NCBI RefSeq assembly: GCF_024763615.1
Contig: NC_077223.1
Coordinates: 68,944,627-69,008,626, forward strand
Direction of reading: 5' to 3'
DNA: 64,000 bases
Origin: Phlebotomus papatasi
Taxonomy: Eukaryota > Arthropoda > Insecta > Diptera > Psychodidae
A program made the position numbers and the translations under genes. The notes under the pieces are model-generated. The model had not been told where the DNA came from and made no database searches. It saw only the letters and a list, made by a program, of their open reading frames with translations. The first letter of the stretch is position 1; every line of letters begins with the position of its first letter. Positions 11,481 to 22,835 of the stretch are shown in pieces.

Positions 11481-13340
11481 ACGATGGAAGTTTCTCAGGT
11501 TCTATTCACTTCAACGTCCCCAGGAATTTTCTGAATGTCATTTCGCATAATGATGTGTATTATTGGTCTATTTTGGAAGTTGATGTAACATTTTTTCCTA
11601 TTTCAATGGTGTCTGTGGTATAAGATGCTCTAGTTTCTATGTAAATGTGTTTTTAAAAAATTCCTTACTACAACCTTTTTACTCAAATTTACTATAGGTC
11701 AAGGTCATAATACGTTAAAAAAGTCATAAGTTTTCCTTCATAAGTCACATTGTAACATGTCACAAAATTGTACTTAAACTAAGACAGGCAATCTAGTAAA
11801 GTGTAAAATGAATCTTTTGTGTAAGTTTGATTATGTAGGCCTCACATTTTATTAAAATTTGAATATTCAATACATTTTTAATAAAATACAAATAAAAATA
11901 CATTTTTTAAAACTAGATTCACACAATTAATAAATTTAGAGTTTAGTCTTATTGATGTTCATTATTTTCTTACTATGTTGCGCAGTGAAAGAATTACAAA
12001 TGTAATTATTGGTTTGCTTGTTACATGAATTGGAATTGTAGTTAAAGTTCGCCTAAAGTTTACACAAAATGAGTAATCTAGAAATGTGTAATGTAAATTT
12101 TATCTGTACTGGCAAACTGTGTAAAATTAGTGGTGAAATTAACAAATGACTGCACAGTTTTGAACGATTCGTTACTCATTTTTGTAAGATTGCACAGTTT
12201 CTAAACAAAATGTGATGTGATTACTAAAATGTATAGTTAGTAGGAAAATTACTTATTTATGTAAATTTGCAAAAAAAATTACCATACGTCCAATAATTTT
12301 TCACTGTGTAAAAATAGATTCCTAATTTGCGTTCTAGCTTTTCATAAGTTTAATCAAGAAGCATGAGAGAACATAAAAATTCTTTGAGATATCTGCGAGC
12401 ATCAGCCAAAAAAAAATGTTGAGGTAAAATTTATTAAAATTTGAAGGAATTTTATTCTCACTTTCATATTTCTTTTATTTCCACCCATTACGAGACACAC
12501 ATTCTCTATAAAATAAATTATCTAATTTATCCTTGTCCTCGGAAAAATGAAGCAATTCTCATAAGTATTTTCTCCTTTGCGTTCCAACTCACTTTCACGC
12601 TTTACTTGTAGGGGTGATGCGAAAATTTTTATATTACATAAAAATATTTATCACCGCCGAAAGCTTGCAACTTTTTTCTCTCTTTCTCTTTTTTTTCCCC
12701 AAGAAGATATTTCATGTATTGTGCGAAAATATATATTACAGTTCTTTCTTCTGCTATATTCCTCATTCATGGCATTCCGCTTTGGCCTTAAATGTGCGCC
12801 ACAAGAGAAGGTGAAATTCACTTTAGCGTGTAAAGAAAAACAATTTTTCGCTCATAAATTGAGATTACGGATATTTTTTTGCCATATAACACTCCTCTCT
12901 ATCTCATTTTTTTTGGTGAGAATTTTCAAGAAGTGCCAGAAGTTGTTTTTCAAAATGTGCGAGGTGGTTTTTCCATTAGTGTGTCTTTCTCTTTGAAAAG
13001 TAAATGGAGTAGAAGCTTTAAAAAATCCTTTGAAAATAGAACTTTTTGTGATAAAAGTGTTCTGCAATAGCTGCAGAATCTGTGTAAAATATAAAACATT
13101 TTCAAGTAGAAAAAAATTATTTCGGAGTTTTATATTTTTAGAAATTAATGAGTTCATCTTGTTATTTTCAGAGAAATTTCGTTAAAAACTTTTAATTCTC
13201 ATAAATAATGATAAGAATATTGTAATTGAATTTTCAGATTGAAACGCAAATTTGAAAACCTTAGACCGAAATTTTCACTCGATTGAATGCCATCTATAGC
13301 AGAGATTAATAAAAGTTAATATTATTTTATATAAAACATA
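11481..13340. other. AT-rich noncoding stretch with a pyrimidine-rich block
   Basis: The 12577-12996 interval gives a 139-codon frame on the plus strand, with overlapping frames on both strands. The peptide is Phe/Leu/Ser/Lys-rich with no recognisable domain and follows from TTTTTCTC-type composition. I do not call a gene. No repeats matching other parts of the window were seen in 11500-12560. Confidence 0.45.
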
Positions 13341-14010
13341 ACATTCATAACGTAAGCAAAACCTTTTCCTGAACTTTTTTTAGTACAAGACTGTTCTCAA
13401 GAGCTCCTGCCTTATGTTGCAATTCTAATGCAAAAATGAGCATGTTTTTTAGCACAATATTGTTCTCAAGTACTAAAAAAGACCATGACTGTTCCCATAT
13501 GCCATTACAAAGAAAATAATGAGTAGAGATTACCAATGTTTCCCACCGACTTTGGAACACTGAGCACTCGCGGAAACAGTCGTGGAAAACATGGGTAAAT
13601 CCGCCGTCGAGGCTTAACTTGTCAACTCCCGGCAATCCAACTCCATCACGTCATCAAACCTGACATGAAAGATCACGCCTCACTGACAGAATGTCAGATG
13701 GCATTGTGATCGAGTGAAAGCTTATTCCTCCTTGTACTCTTCTTCTGTAGGGGCCGAACGTCTCTTGATATCCACATAGCGAAAGCTTGTTCGGCGGTAA
13801 TATTCGAATTTGGATTTCGGTTGGTAAATTGACAACATTAATTTAAGTTTAGCAAGCTTTCACTTGATCACAATCTCATCTGATATTCAGTCAGTGTGGC
13901 GTAATGTCAGGCTTGATGGCGTGATGGAGTTGGAAGAACAGTCATGGTCTTTTTAGTACTTAAGAACAGTAATGTGCTAAAAACAGATCCTGATTTATTC
14001 ATTGGAATAG
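13341..14010. repeat. Large composite fold-back of family Z
   Basis: GTTCTCAAGTACTAAAAAAG at 13460 onward is answered by its inverse at 13935-13988. An inner pair, 13628-13725 and 13853-13935, is also inverted (CCAACTCCATCACGTCATCA and its near complement, then GATCGAGTGAAAGCTT and its near complement). A spacer of about 125 bp separates the inner arms. The left side has an extra 125 bp between the outer and inner arms, so this looks like one fold-back nested in another. Confidence 0.65.
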
Positions 14011-14339
14011 CACCATTAGTGGAGACCAGGGTACCTATAGCCAGGGTTAGAATTAGTCAGTGGATTTTTCTCATTTTTCTAAAAATGTACATCGAGCAAA
14101 GTATTTTTTAATGAAAGTAGGAACACATCCCCATATTGCCAGAAATATTTATAAGTCTGATTCAGTTATCCTACAATTTAGAAGCATTTTCATAAAATAG
14201 GTTTAAAATTGTAATTATGATGTTACAGTTTTTGGACCAGCATTTGGTTTTCTGAGTTTCTAGTAAAGATTTCATACTTTTACCTCGTTTCTGGTTTAAT
14301 AAACCTAATTAAAAAATATTTTTCATTTGGTTACTTTTT

Positions 14340-14570
14340 TACTATTTTACACTTTGTTTTAGTGCAAGACTGTTCTTAAGAGCTCCTGCATTACCGACTT
14401 TTCTTTGCGTTGGTTCCAATCTCGACTGTATTACATAATCCTCGTCGTGTTCCAAATAATGGTGCTATTCTAATTAAAAACGAAAAAGGGAGATCTTTTC
14501 CCTGAACATTTTTTTGTACACGATTATTCTCACAATGCTTCTGCCTTATCGACTATCAGTTGTCACAAGA
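14340..14570. repeat. Family Z fragment
   Basis: It shares GACTGTTCTTAAGAGCTCCT, ACCGACTTTTCTTTGCGTTGG and GGTGCTATTCTAATTAAAAA with the clusters at 11 and 13.4 kb, partly on the opposite strand. It ends in CTTCTGCCTTATCGACT, like the other copies. Confidence 0.55.
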
Positions 14571-15639
14571 TCTATTGGGACTTTTTATTGCCAAATAAAT
14601 GACAATTAAATTTTAAAATTTACCGTTTCATCAAAAAATCGGTTGTTTCAATTCCAACAGCCGATGAAGTTTGAGAGTTTGTATATTTTCGTGGGTGAAG
14701 AGTAGATGAAGAGGAAAGCAGAGAAGCTTCCATGATTGCCATTGTTTGTGGAACTTTTCCTTGATCTCATACAACTTTTATAATGTGTCATTTAAGGACG
14801 ATGTTTTTCACCCAAACTTCTACTTTCAAAAATTTTCCTCACCCAGAAAGGGCCATCCTCCCTGTGCCAGGAATTGGTCCAATCAAACAGGGCCCAGTGA
14901 CAGACGCAAGACAAATGCGAAGATGTTAATTTCTCCATTTGAACACGAAATGCAATCAATAAATGTACGACAATGTGTTGTACTATACCTCTTGATCCTC
15001 CCACCCATCTGAACAGGCAGTATTAAATACCTCTCCTCAGGTTATTAGTCTCGTGCCAATGTTATATGTTCTTGTCATTCTCCGCAAATGGCTTTGCCAA
15101 GTCATGTGGAATGAGTGATTTCCAAGGAAAATGTTGCTTTTCTATCCAGGGATGAGGCTTTGGAGGGGTGTTTGTCACTAAACATTGCTAGCATTACATG
15201 GGGATCCTCAATTTAATAATAATACAACCATCACATTGAAGTTTCAATCTATGCTCGTCTTAAATTTCACAAGCAACTGTCAATAAGCAATTGTTGGTCG
15301 GAGTTGAATGATAGAAACCCGCCCACGAAGACTTCTTCGATGGACAGAGTACACAATCAGTTGAATGGTAGAAAATACCAAATGGGAAATATGTGACATG
15401 GAATTTTTGCCATTTTCCTGTCACTTCCTTTTGCACTTTCATAGTTTAAATGCTTATAAAATAACTACTTATTGTTACAGTGTTAGCAATTTACTTCACT
15501 AGGATAATTGGAATACCTCAAAAAGGTATTTGAAAATGTTTTAAGAATTTTTTTATCCTGTTTTTGGTTACATATAAACCAATATGGGGAAATGAGGAAC
15601 CTTTGAATTGGGCTTTTTTTCCTCTTTTTTTTCAAATGG
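14571..15639. other. Unique noncoding block, relatively GC-balanced
   Basis: Overlapping frames of 60-88 codons on both strands (14746-15012 plus, 14792-15004 minus, 15260-15442 minus) have no known motif. The block is less AT-rich than its surroundings and shows no repeat structure. It may be conserved host sequence such as a regulatory region, but the sequence alone does not show this. Confidence 0.4.
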
Positions 15640-15880
15640 TAGGGGAAACTGGGGCAAATACTGACAAAACGGATATTTTATTTTTATACAAGCTACCGGA
15701 CCGCCACAGAAATTTCTAATTAGCGTGGTTTTATAGAAAATTTACCACTCTGGAATTTTGTGAAAGTCATTTTCCTCTATTTTAAAAGCAAAAACAAAAA
15801 AAAAATAATGAAAAGAGATGTTTTGTGTCTATTTAAACTAAACATCTCAGATTCAGTAAAACTCGACAGTTTTCTTATAC

Positions 15881-16020
15881 CCAACGCACAATAACTTTTG
15901 TTTTGTAAACATGTATTTAATATTACAATGTGATTGAGTGAGATCTAGATCTAGTCATCTCTGTCACTCTTATAGAAATTTTTGAAAACATGTTTACAAA
16001 CAAAATTTATTGTGCGCTGG
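15881..16020. mobile_element. 140-bp MITE nested in element A
   Basis: The left end CCAACGCACAATAACTTTTG is mirrored by CAAAATTTATTGTGCGCTGG at the right. Pairing continues through TGTAAACATG, giving inverted termini of about 40 bp. The relative at 43953-45272 lacks this insertion. The target duplication is unclear. Confidence 0.65.
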
Positions 16021-16282
16021 TCATTATCCTCCAGAGTATGTATCTACAACAACAAGGGTCAACACATGGCAATCACGTTTTTTACCGCCGTGAGACATCA
16101 GAAGTTGTTTTAATTTTTGTTACTTTTTGCCCCATATCTTTCATTACTTTTTACCACAAGTGATCATTTTCAATAAAAGGATTTCTAGAGAAAAAAATAT
16201 TTAAAAAATCCTAAAACGGCTAGCGGCATCGTATTCACATTTAGGAAATATTCACCAGTGCATCAATTTTGGAAAATAAATA

Positions 16283-16534
16283 CACTGAAAGAAATCCAAA
16301 AAAGTCAAAATAACATTCCGGAAATGCTAATTTTACCCTGCAGTATTGATCCGAAATCGGTGTAAATATTACCCTTTTTAAGTGCATTATGGGTTAAAGT
16401 TACCCTTTTTTCATGTTGATTTTACCCTCAAAATGGGTAAAGTTAACATTAAAAATGTTGTTATATTTTTACACCCGAAAAGTGTTAAAGTTATGGCGGA
16501 AAAAAGTTAATCGTAGCCTCTTTTTTTCTCAGTG
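16283..16534 (+). mobile_element. 252-bp CACTGA MITE, copy 1 of 4
   Basis: Termini CACTGAAAGAAAT and TTTTTTTCTCAGTG are flanked by TA (16281-16282 and 16535-16536). The interior has GGTGTAAATATTACCC, AAGTTACCC and GTAAAGTTAACATT in mirrored pairs, so most of it folds. Copies of the same length lie at 16927, 41167 and 54034. TA duplication and CACTG ends fit a Tc1/mariner-type MITE. Nested in element A. Confidence 0.8.
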
Positions 16535-16926
16535 TAGGTAAAATTGATATTTGCTGTAAGGGAACTATTTCAAACACAGAGCTAAAAAATTGAATATTTC
16601 TTATTTCCTAAATTCCTTATTCGAATTCCAAGAAACTTACGGCATTGAATAAGGAGGCTATCGATGGAAAAAAGTTCAAGTCACTATCTTTTTTAAGAAG
16701 ATATTGAATTTTGATATTTTCGATTTACGACTTCTTGCTCCCCTAGTGAGTCTTAATGTAAATGGTTTTATTGGTTTTATTTAGGAATAGGAGATAAAAG
16801 TATATTTTAAAAGCTGCCCTAATTCAAAGGTGCCCCACTTCCCCCTATTTTTGGTACTTGTGATTTCTGTTCCTAACATTCAAAGGGTATCAATGAGAAA
16901 TTGTTCAAAAATAATTAAAATTTTAA

Positions 16927-17178
16927 CATTGAGAGAAATCTGAAAAAGTTAAAATAACATTCAGGAAATGTTTATTTTACCCAGCAGTATTGATCCGAAA
17001 TCGGTGTAAATATTATGCTTTTTAAGTGTATTAGGGGTTAAAGTTACCCTTTTTCATGTTAGTTTTACCCTTAAAAAGGTGTAAAATTAACATTAAAAAT
17101 GTTGATATATTTTTACACCTAAAAAGTGTTAAAATTATGAGGGAAAAGAGTTAATCGCACCCCCTTTTTTTCTCAGTG
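16927..17178 (+). mobile_element. 252-bp CACTGA MITE, copy 2 of 4
   Basis: Same orientation and length as copy 1, about 400 bp downstream. Ends read CATTGAGAGAAAT and TTTTTCTCAGTG. The flanking TA is no longer intact, reading AA on both sides. Otherwise it is close to copy 1, for instance CAGTATTGATCCGAAATCGG. Confidence 0.75.
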
Positions 17179-17779
17179 AAGTTAAAAATCAATTACAGAT
17201 ACCATTACCGATTGGAACCTTTACTCAATTTTGCAATTTCAAGGCCTTTGAACTAAATCTATTCTTAACCAAATCAGTTGAGAAATAGACCTTTTGGGAG
17301 TATCATTATATACTAGAATTATATATATCTCACCGTTTGCTCTTTAGATCGAAAAATATAAGAAAGAGGAAAAGCCATTAAAAGGGAATGTTTCGAGGTA
17401 ATTATCTTATGGACAAAATATTGATTTAGACAATTTTCAAAATGTATTGGAAATTGAATAAAAAACGCAAAATACGTTTTCGATATATGAAGGAATTTAA
17501 GAAAAATTAGGGTAAGTCAAATATGGAGGAGCCACCTGAAGACCTCAAATTATTATTTCCAAATTTGTAGTATGTCATTCTTGTATTAGAGAATCCTAAA
17601 TTCATAAAACTTATTTAAAAAAAATCAAAAAGTCATAATTTCAATGCCCTTGAAGTAAAACTTTTATACCTCTATTTCTAAAGGAAATAGTTATTTTGAA
17701 ACTGAGAAACTTAGTGAACACCCAAAAAGATAAAATAACATATTTGTTTTTACATTTTGTTTTACTGTTTGTAGGATAG
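17179..17779. other. AT-rich noncoding stretch, nothing recognised
   Basis: No frame, inverted end or match elsewhere in the window was seen. Confidence 0.4.
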
Positions 17780-18063
17780 CACTGGTAAAAATGAAAGGGT
17801 CACCGGGGATCCTTTGAAACGGTCACGGTTTTGACACCTATTTATCTCCGGAATAAATGAATAAAAACAATGAAAAAGTAATCTTTGGAGTTCACTCAGA
17901 TGAGAGGAATATGATATGAATTATAAGTTTACGATAAAACATAATCTATCGTGATAATTGTGCATACAAAATTTCAAGAGATATAAGTGAAGCTTTCAAA
18001 GGGTCAAATATGATCCATTTTTTTCTGAAAAGGGTCAATTTGACCCTTTTATTTTTACCAATG
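17780..18063. mobile_element. 284-bp MITE with GGTAAAAAT termini
   Basis: The left end CACTGGTAAAAATGAAAGGG is mirrored at the right by CCCTTTTATTTTTACCAATG. AAGGGTCA and ATCCTTTGAAA are mirrored further in. The target duplication is not clear. There is no coding content. Confidence 0.6.
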
Positions 18064-21000
18064 GCGGAGATGTTTGAGATACTTCAATTATTAAATTAAT
18101 TATTAAATTGGTGAAAAATAAGTACCCTAGCGCTAAATTTATTGAGTGGAATTATACTTATATTTCCAGGATTATGGGGTGGAATTATATTTATTTCCAC
18201 CACTGTAGTTATAACATTTTCAAGTTCTTTAAAGCCTAAATTAACTTGATTGCATTTGGGAGAAGTCACAGTGGAGACGCCGGGTTAAAAAAGAGTATAA
18301 TGGATCAAATAGTTCTTTTTACGTTTCCCACTAATCAAGTTCTAATAAAATTATCAACGTTTGACAAATGACAAAAATTATTATGCACATTACAAAACTT
18401 TGGTATAAATTAACAAAGCTTGGCATTTATCGTGGGTTAATTTCAAAATTTCGTGCAGTTAGAGAATGGGAATTGTTCTCGAAACCTTTTAGAATTGCAA
18501 GTCGATTTAATATTTCAAAGATCTCAGGAATGGGGTAATTTAGTATGGTATAGTTCGAAAGATGTCGTGGCCTATCACCTCAGAGAGTAATATTTCTGGT
18601 CTTGTGCTGACATCTGATGTGGTCCCCCCCGGCAATGGAGCCCCATAAAAAATGCATGAGGTTAAGTTATCCACTTGAGAAGATACTGCTACATTTTCTT
18701 GGATACCCAACCCCATCAATGTGGCCAAAGTGCTCCAACATTGTGCATAGCTCCATCTTGACTGACATTGCCTTGTGAATTATAGAGAGGGACGTGTGAG
18801 TTGATTACCAATGGTGAATTATGTAGAGTCACAGACACGACTTCCATGAGATGTAGGCTGGTGCGAAGAAGTGGCAATTCTGCAGCATCATTTGATTATG
18901 TTTATTTAGTGGTAATAGTTGTTTGAGGAGGGTTTCCAGTGACTGTGGAATAGAGTTTGACTTTCTGGAGAAGAAATGATGAGGTACTTGATAACATGCC
19001 TTATGAAATATCAAAATATTTCTTTCATATAGAAAGTCAATTGCTCAGCTATTTAGAACGTCAGAGGATGAGATAAGGAATGCCAGAAGCAGACTCAATT
19101 TCTCATATCACGGACTTACAATTGATTTGGCGTTTATTTCGAAAGCTAACTTTTATAGCAGATAAAGGATCATTAAATTGGATCGAATTATTATAGGAGA
19201 TTTTATCATAAAATGCAGCAATGTTCCAATGCGATTATATCGCAACTCTCATTCTCCAAAAAAATTGATGCTTTATCAATAAATTCTTCGTCAATTTCTT
19301 CTTCATTTTTATAATCATTTATGCATTCAGAAAAATTCATAAAACAGCGCTGAGTAAAAGATAGATTGCTCTATTCAGATAAGAAAAAGAAATTCTTCTT
19401 ATTTCTCTATTTTTTAAAGTTTGCAAAAAAGCTGAAACTGAATCAATCTGACTTAATTTTGATTGTTATGATTCTAGTTGTTGAAAAATTTATTCTAAAA
19501 AGACGATTGACTACCATTTAACCCATTTTCATATATAAATTCATTTGAAATATTTCCATCTTAAGACAGTTTATTTGTTTAATGTTTACGAAAAACAAAT
19601 GTCTTCACTACAAAATGAAAACAAAGAATTTACCAAAAAATCATTAATACCCTTTATTTTTTCTCCACATGAGGTCGCTGATTTCTCCCGCAAGTGGCGC
19701 TGGCAGCTATTAATTTACTGATAAATTCAGTCAAATTGAATTACCAGATATTTACGAATCTTATAATTTTTTAATTAAATACATTTATGATGATGTTCAG
19801 TGTCCAGAAATTTTGGAGAAAATTGCAAAATTTCACAAAGTTTCCTGTGCAAAGCCATTGTTGCACATTTCTGTGGTGGTGTCATCAATAAAGTTCACTG
19901 GGTAAATTCTGATATATGCAAGAGTATATGTTCAATTTTCCAAAAGGAAAGTCTTCACCCATAAATTCCGGAAAACTTTCATAGCGGAATACAACATTAT
20001 GAAGGGCCAAATGCGTTAGGGAAAATTTACAACATTAGCATTATTAATAAATTGTGTCATATTCTCTCAAACATCTGATACTCTATCTCAGTAATTAAAG
20101 GAAAAGGTTTTAATTGAATTAGATGGGTATACTAATGAGCAAATAAGATAGATTTTCATGAGGGAAATTTCACTTTGGTACCAATTGATCTTGTGGAATT
20201 TAATTATGGTAATTTTCAGCCTCCCATCTGCAGTTGAGTCTTGACTTAAGTTTTGTGATGAGGATAAACATGTCGTATGTTTGGCCAATTGAGAGATTAT
20301 GTGTGATAAATTGTCCATCAAGTGGATTGAGAGTGCTGAAGGTTCTTAGAGATGAGATGTTTATCCCATAAATTGAGACTATATTCACCCAATTATTCCT
20401 CAAGCTCTGCAATATGTTGACAGAAAATTGAGATAAATAGCACTGTAATTGTTAGATATGAAAATTATGATAAATATCGGTCCATAATATTATAGAATCG
20501 TCTATTTATTTATTTTTGTTGGATTCCATATCAGTAAATTTAAGTTTGCTTAGTCTACGATATAAATATATATGATTTTCCAGCAAATATAGAAGAAAAC
20601 AATGTTTAATCAGCAATAGAATAAAAAGAATCAATGAAATTACTTTGCTCCTTTGGCTCTTCATTAACAACGCTTGATAATCTAAACATATGACTTGAAT
20701 TTAATCCTGTGATGACGAGTGGATCATCATCACTAGGAAAATTATTTCAGTAGAGATTCTATACAATCATAACATCTATGGTCCGAGTTGAGATCCGACT
20801 TCATCAAATCAGGCCCAAATTTTGTGGTACACGTTTTGTCACTCATACTTTAGTCTCTTCTCGATCGTAAGCTTATCAGCAATTTTGAGAAATAAATATC
20901 TGAAAAACTAAACAACTTTTTAGGAGCTTTAAGTTTTTTTCCGGAATCAGTAAAATAATATATTTTAAGCCATTTCTTTTTAATGAAATTATGGGATTGA

Positions 21001-21070
21001 CTTAAGTTTATTTTAACAGAAAGCGGTTTTCCAAGCTCAGTCATAAGCAAGCTGCCTTACAGAGAAAAAA
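18064..21070. other. 3-kb stretch of unique noncoding sequence
   Basis: Only short frames (60-77 codons, all without motifs) occur. No repeats matching the rest of the window were seen. The part 18540-19090 is relatively GC-balanced; the remainder is AT-rich. This is one of the longest repeat-free blocks in the window. Confidence 0.45.
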
Positions 21071-21079
21071 GGGATAACA

Positions 21080-21840
21080 GAGCGTTCCAGACTTAGCGGA
21101 GTGCATGAACTAGTGACTTAAGTTATACTTTAAAAGAATTTTCGCATCATTTACAGTTTCCCAGTTTTGAACATATTTAAACCGATTCATAAATCACTCA
21201 AAAGATCCCACAAAATATAATAGTTTCAAGAGTAATAAAATTGATTTTCGGACAAAGATTACTTTATGGTTCATAACAGGTTCATTAGCGGTTCACCAGT
21301 AATGTGAACCGATTTGTAAATCACTAAAAACATATCCAAAATAGGTACCTTAAGGAGTATATATAATTGAATTTCGAATCAAAATTAAGTATCTTTTGTG
21401 GATCGGTTCGTTACCGGATGTTTTTGATCGATTCAGGCTTGTTAAGAGCTTCAAGGCCTTTTCAATGAGACCAAAAATGATACCTTTAGGTTGAAAAATA
21501 CACTCTCTAGAAGAGTGTTTTCAACCTTTAACTTTAGAAAAAACCGTTATTTGGAATGATTCAATGGTATTTTCGTATAAGGACGAAATGTCCGCCTGGG
21601 TAAGCTCTAAAACATGTCTAAAGGGGTGGCAAGGCGTTCCAGGCTTTGCGAAATGCTCGAACTTGTTTTGGAGGGGAAGGGGAGGGGTGGTGGGAAAATA
21701 AGGGTCATGTTAACGATCTTTGGGTGGACCTATAGGGGGGTCCCCCGAAGGTCCCAAGTCTCTATCTCTAATGGCGTAGCCTCTAGATCTGGCGACAGCC
21801 GGACCTCTATCCACTACTCTATCCACTGATCCACTGAGGC
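21080..21840 (+). repeat. Dispersed repeat Y, copy 1
   Basis: It shares with 26145-27060 the words TTCGCATCATTTAC, ACCGGTTCA-type runs, TTCAACCTTT...AAAACCGTTAT, GACGAAATGTCCGCCTGGGT, GGCTTTGCGAAATGCTCGAA and GTCCCCCGAAGGTCCCAAGT. The GGGGAAGGGGAGGGG run at 21675 is part of the family. No frame is recognised as coding. Related minus-strand pieces occur at 54640-54935. Confidence 0.65.
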
Positions 21841-21904
21841 CCCCTGTAGGGTGCAAAAATCGAGAAATATACTGATCTTTCTGTGAAGTTCGAGTACTAA
21901 AATA

Positions 21905-22400
21905 TTTCCTAAGAATGTTCGTAAATGTTTGTGAATTCCTATTGGAGAATTAAAATGTTGACTTGGCGAACGTTTTTTCTTCTTTTACAAATATTTGCTT
22001 TGTTCCAACATTTTTGTTTGTGTGACAAAATTTACGCAGAATTGACACAATTTTACGAACATTTACGAATAACAGTTTTGAAAGAACAAAAGAAATATTC
22101 TCGTCAAATTATCATTTTACGAAGAATTTTTGTGAAAAGAACAAACTTTTACAAACTATTCATTGCGTTACACGATTTACGAGCATTTTGTAAGTTCCCA
22201 GTTGGAATTCATAATTTTACTAAATATTTTTTTGTAGGACAAAAAAAAATGGAAAATGTGACATAGAATAAGCGGGTTTAAATTTTACATATAAGAAAAG
22301 TTATGCTTAACGATTTTATTCAAATTCAATAGAGATCAATTGTAATTGTAACAAATTTTTACAAATTTTGTTAAACTTGACATTTTAGGAAACATTTACG
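21905..22400. repeat. AT-rich stretch with recurrent TTTACGAA words
   Basis: ATGTTCGTAAATGTTTG at 21914 is inverted by TTACGAACATTTACGAA near 22050. Further TTTACGA words occur at 22117, 22177 and 22390. TATTGGAGAATT-like text at 21941 and CCCAGTTGGAATTC at 22198 suggest inverted termini. The 113-codon frame at 21925-22266 lies in this low-complexity text and I do not call it a gene. Confidence 0.3.
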
Positions 22401-22439
22401 AAAGGACTGCTTCTAGGTTCATTCTCAATAAGATATAGA

Positions 22440-22835
22440 AAAAGAGTTCAAACGGTTAGAGATAGCGACTTGCGGTCTTCGGGGACTCTCTTCTCCACAA
22501 GTCAATCCGTGTACCATTAGCATGGACTTGAGACCTCACAGAATTACATACGTTCTCACAAAGACTAAAATATATTGTCAACTACCAGTTCAAATACGAT
22601 TTTCCAAAATCAAAGTCTAAATAGATTCTAGAAAGAGTTTTTCACCGTTTTACTCTGGAGGTTGGTTACCAACGCTAAGACGGCGGTGGCCGCTATCACA
22701 TAAACATTCAAGTCTTTGTACACCTATATCTCTGTCCAAATTTTGCTTTCAAGAGCTCTAGCTCAAAAGCAGTATTTGAAATTAATGAAATAAATAAATA
22801 AATGAAATAAATAAAAATGAAATAAATAAACACCG
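22440..22835 (+). mobile_element. LINE-like 3' end with AAATAAATG tail
   Basis: CTCTGGAGGTTGGTTACC and AAGACGGCGGTGGCCGC match 55950-55995 (CCTGGAGGTTGGTC, AAGACGGAGATGGCCGC). A block GAGCTCTAGCTCAAAAGCA follows, which recurs at 54363. The end is a simple tail of ATGAAATAAATAAA units. A 5'-truncated copy with a simple tail is typical of non-LTR retrotransposons. The clade is not determined. Confidence 0.5.

Larger units (their letters stand above)
15642..16743 (+). mobile_element. 1.1-kb TA-flanked element A
   Basis: The left end GGGGAAACTGGGGCAAATA follows TA (15640-15641). The right end CGACTTCTTGCTCCCC precedes TA (16744-16745). Compared with its relative at 43953-45272, the right end seems to have lost a few terminal bases around the CTGGGG word. 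Interior blocks such as AGAAATTTCTAATTAGCGT and TTCGAATTCCAAGAAACTTA are shared with that relative. It carries two nested MITEs. No transposase is recognised. Confidence 0.65.

Noticed and set aside
12577..12996. 139-codon plus-strand frame
   Set aside because: Pyrimidine-rich low-complexity DNA; overlapping frames on both strands and no recognisable domain.
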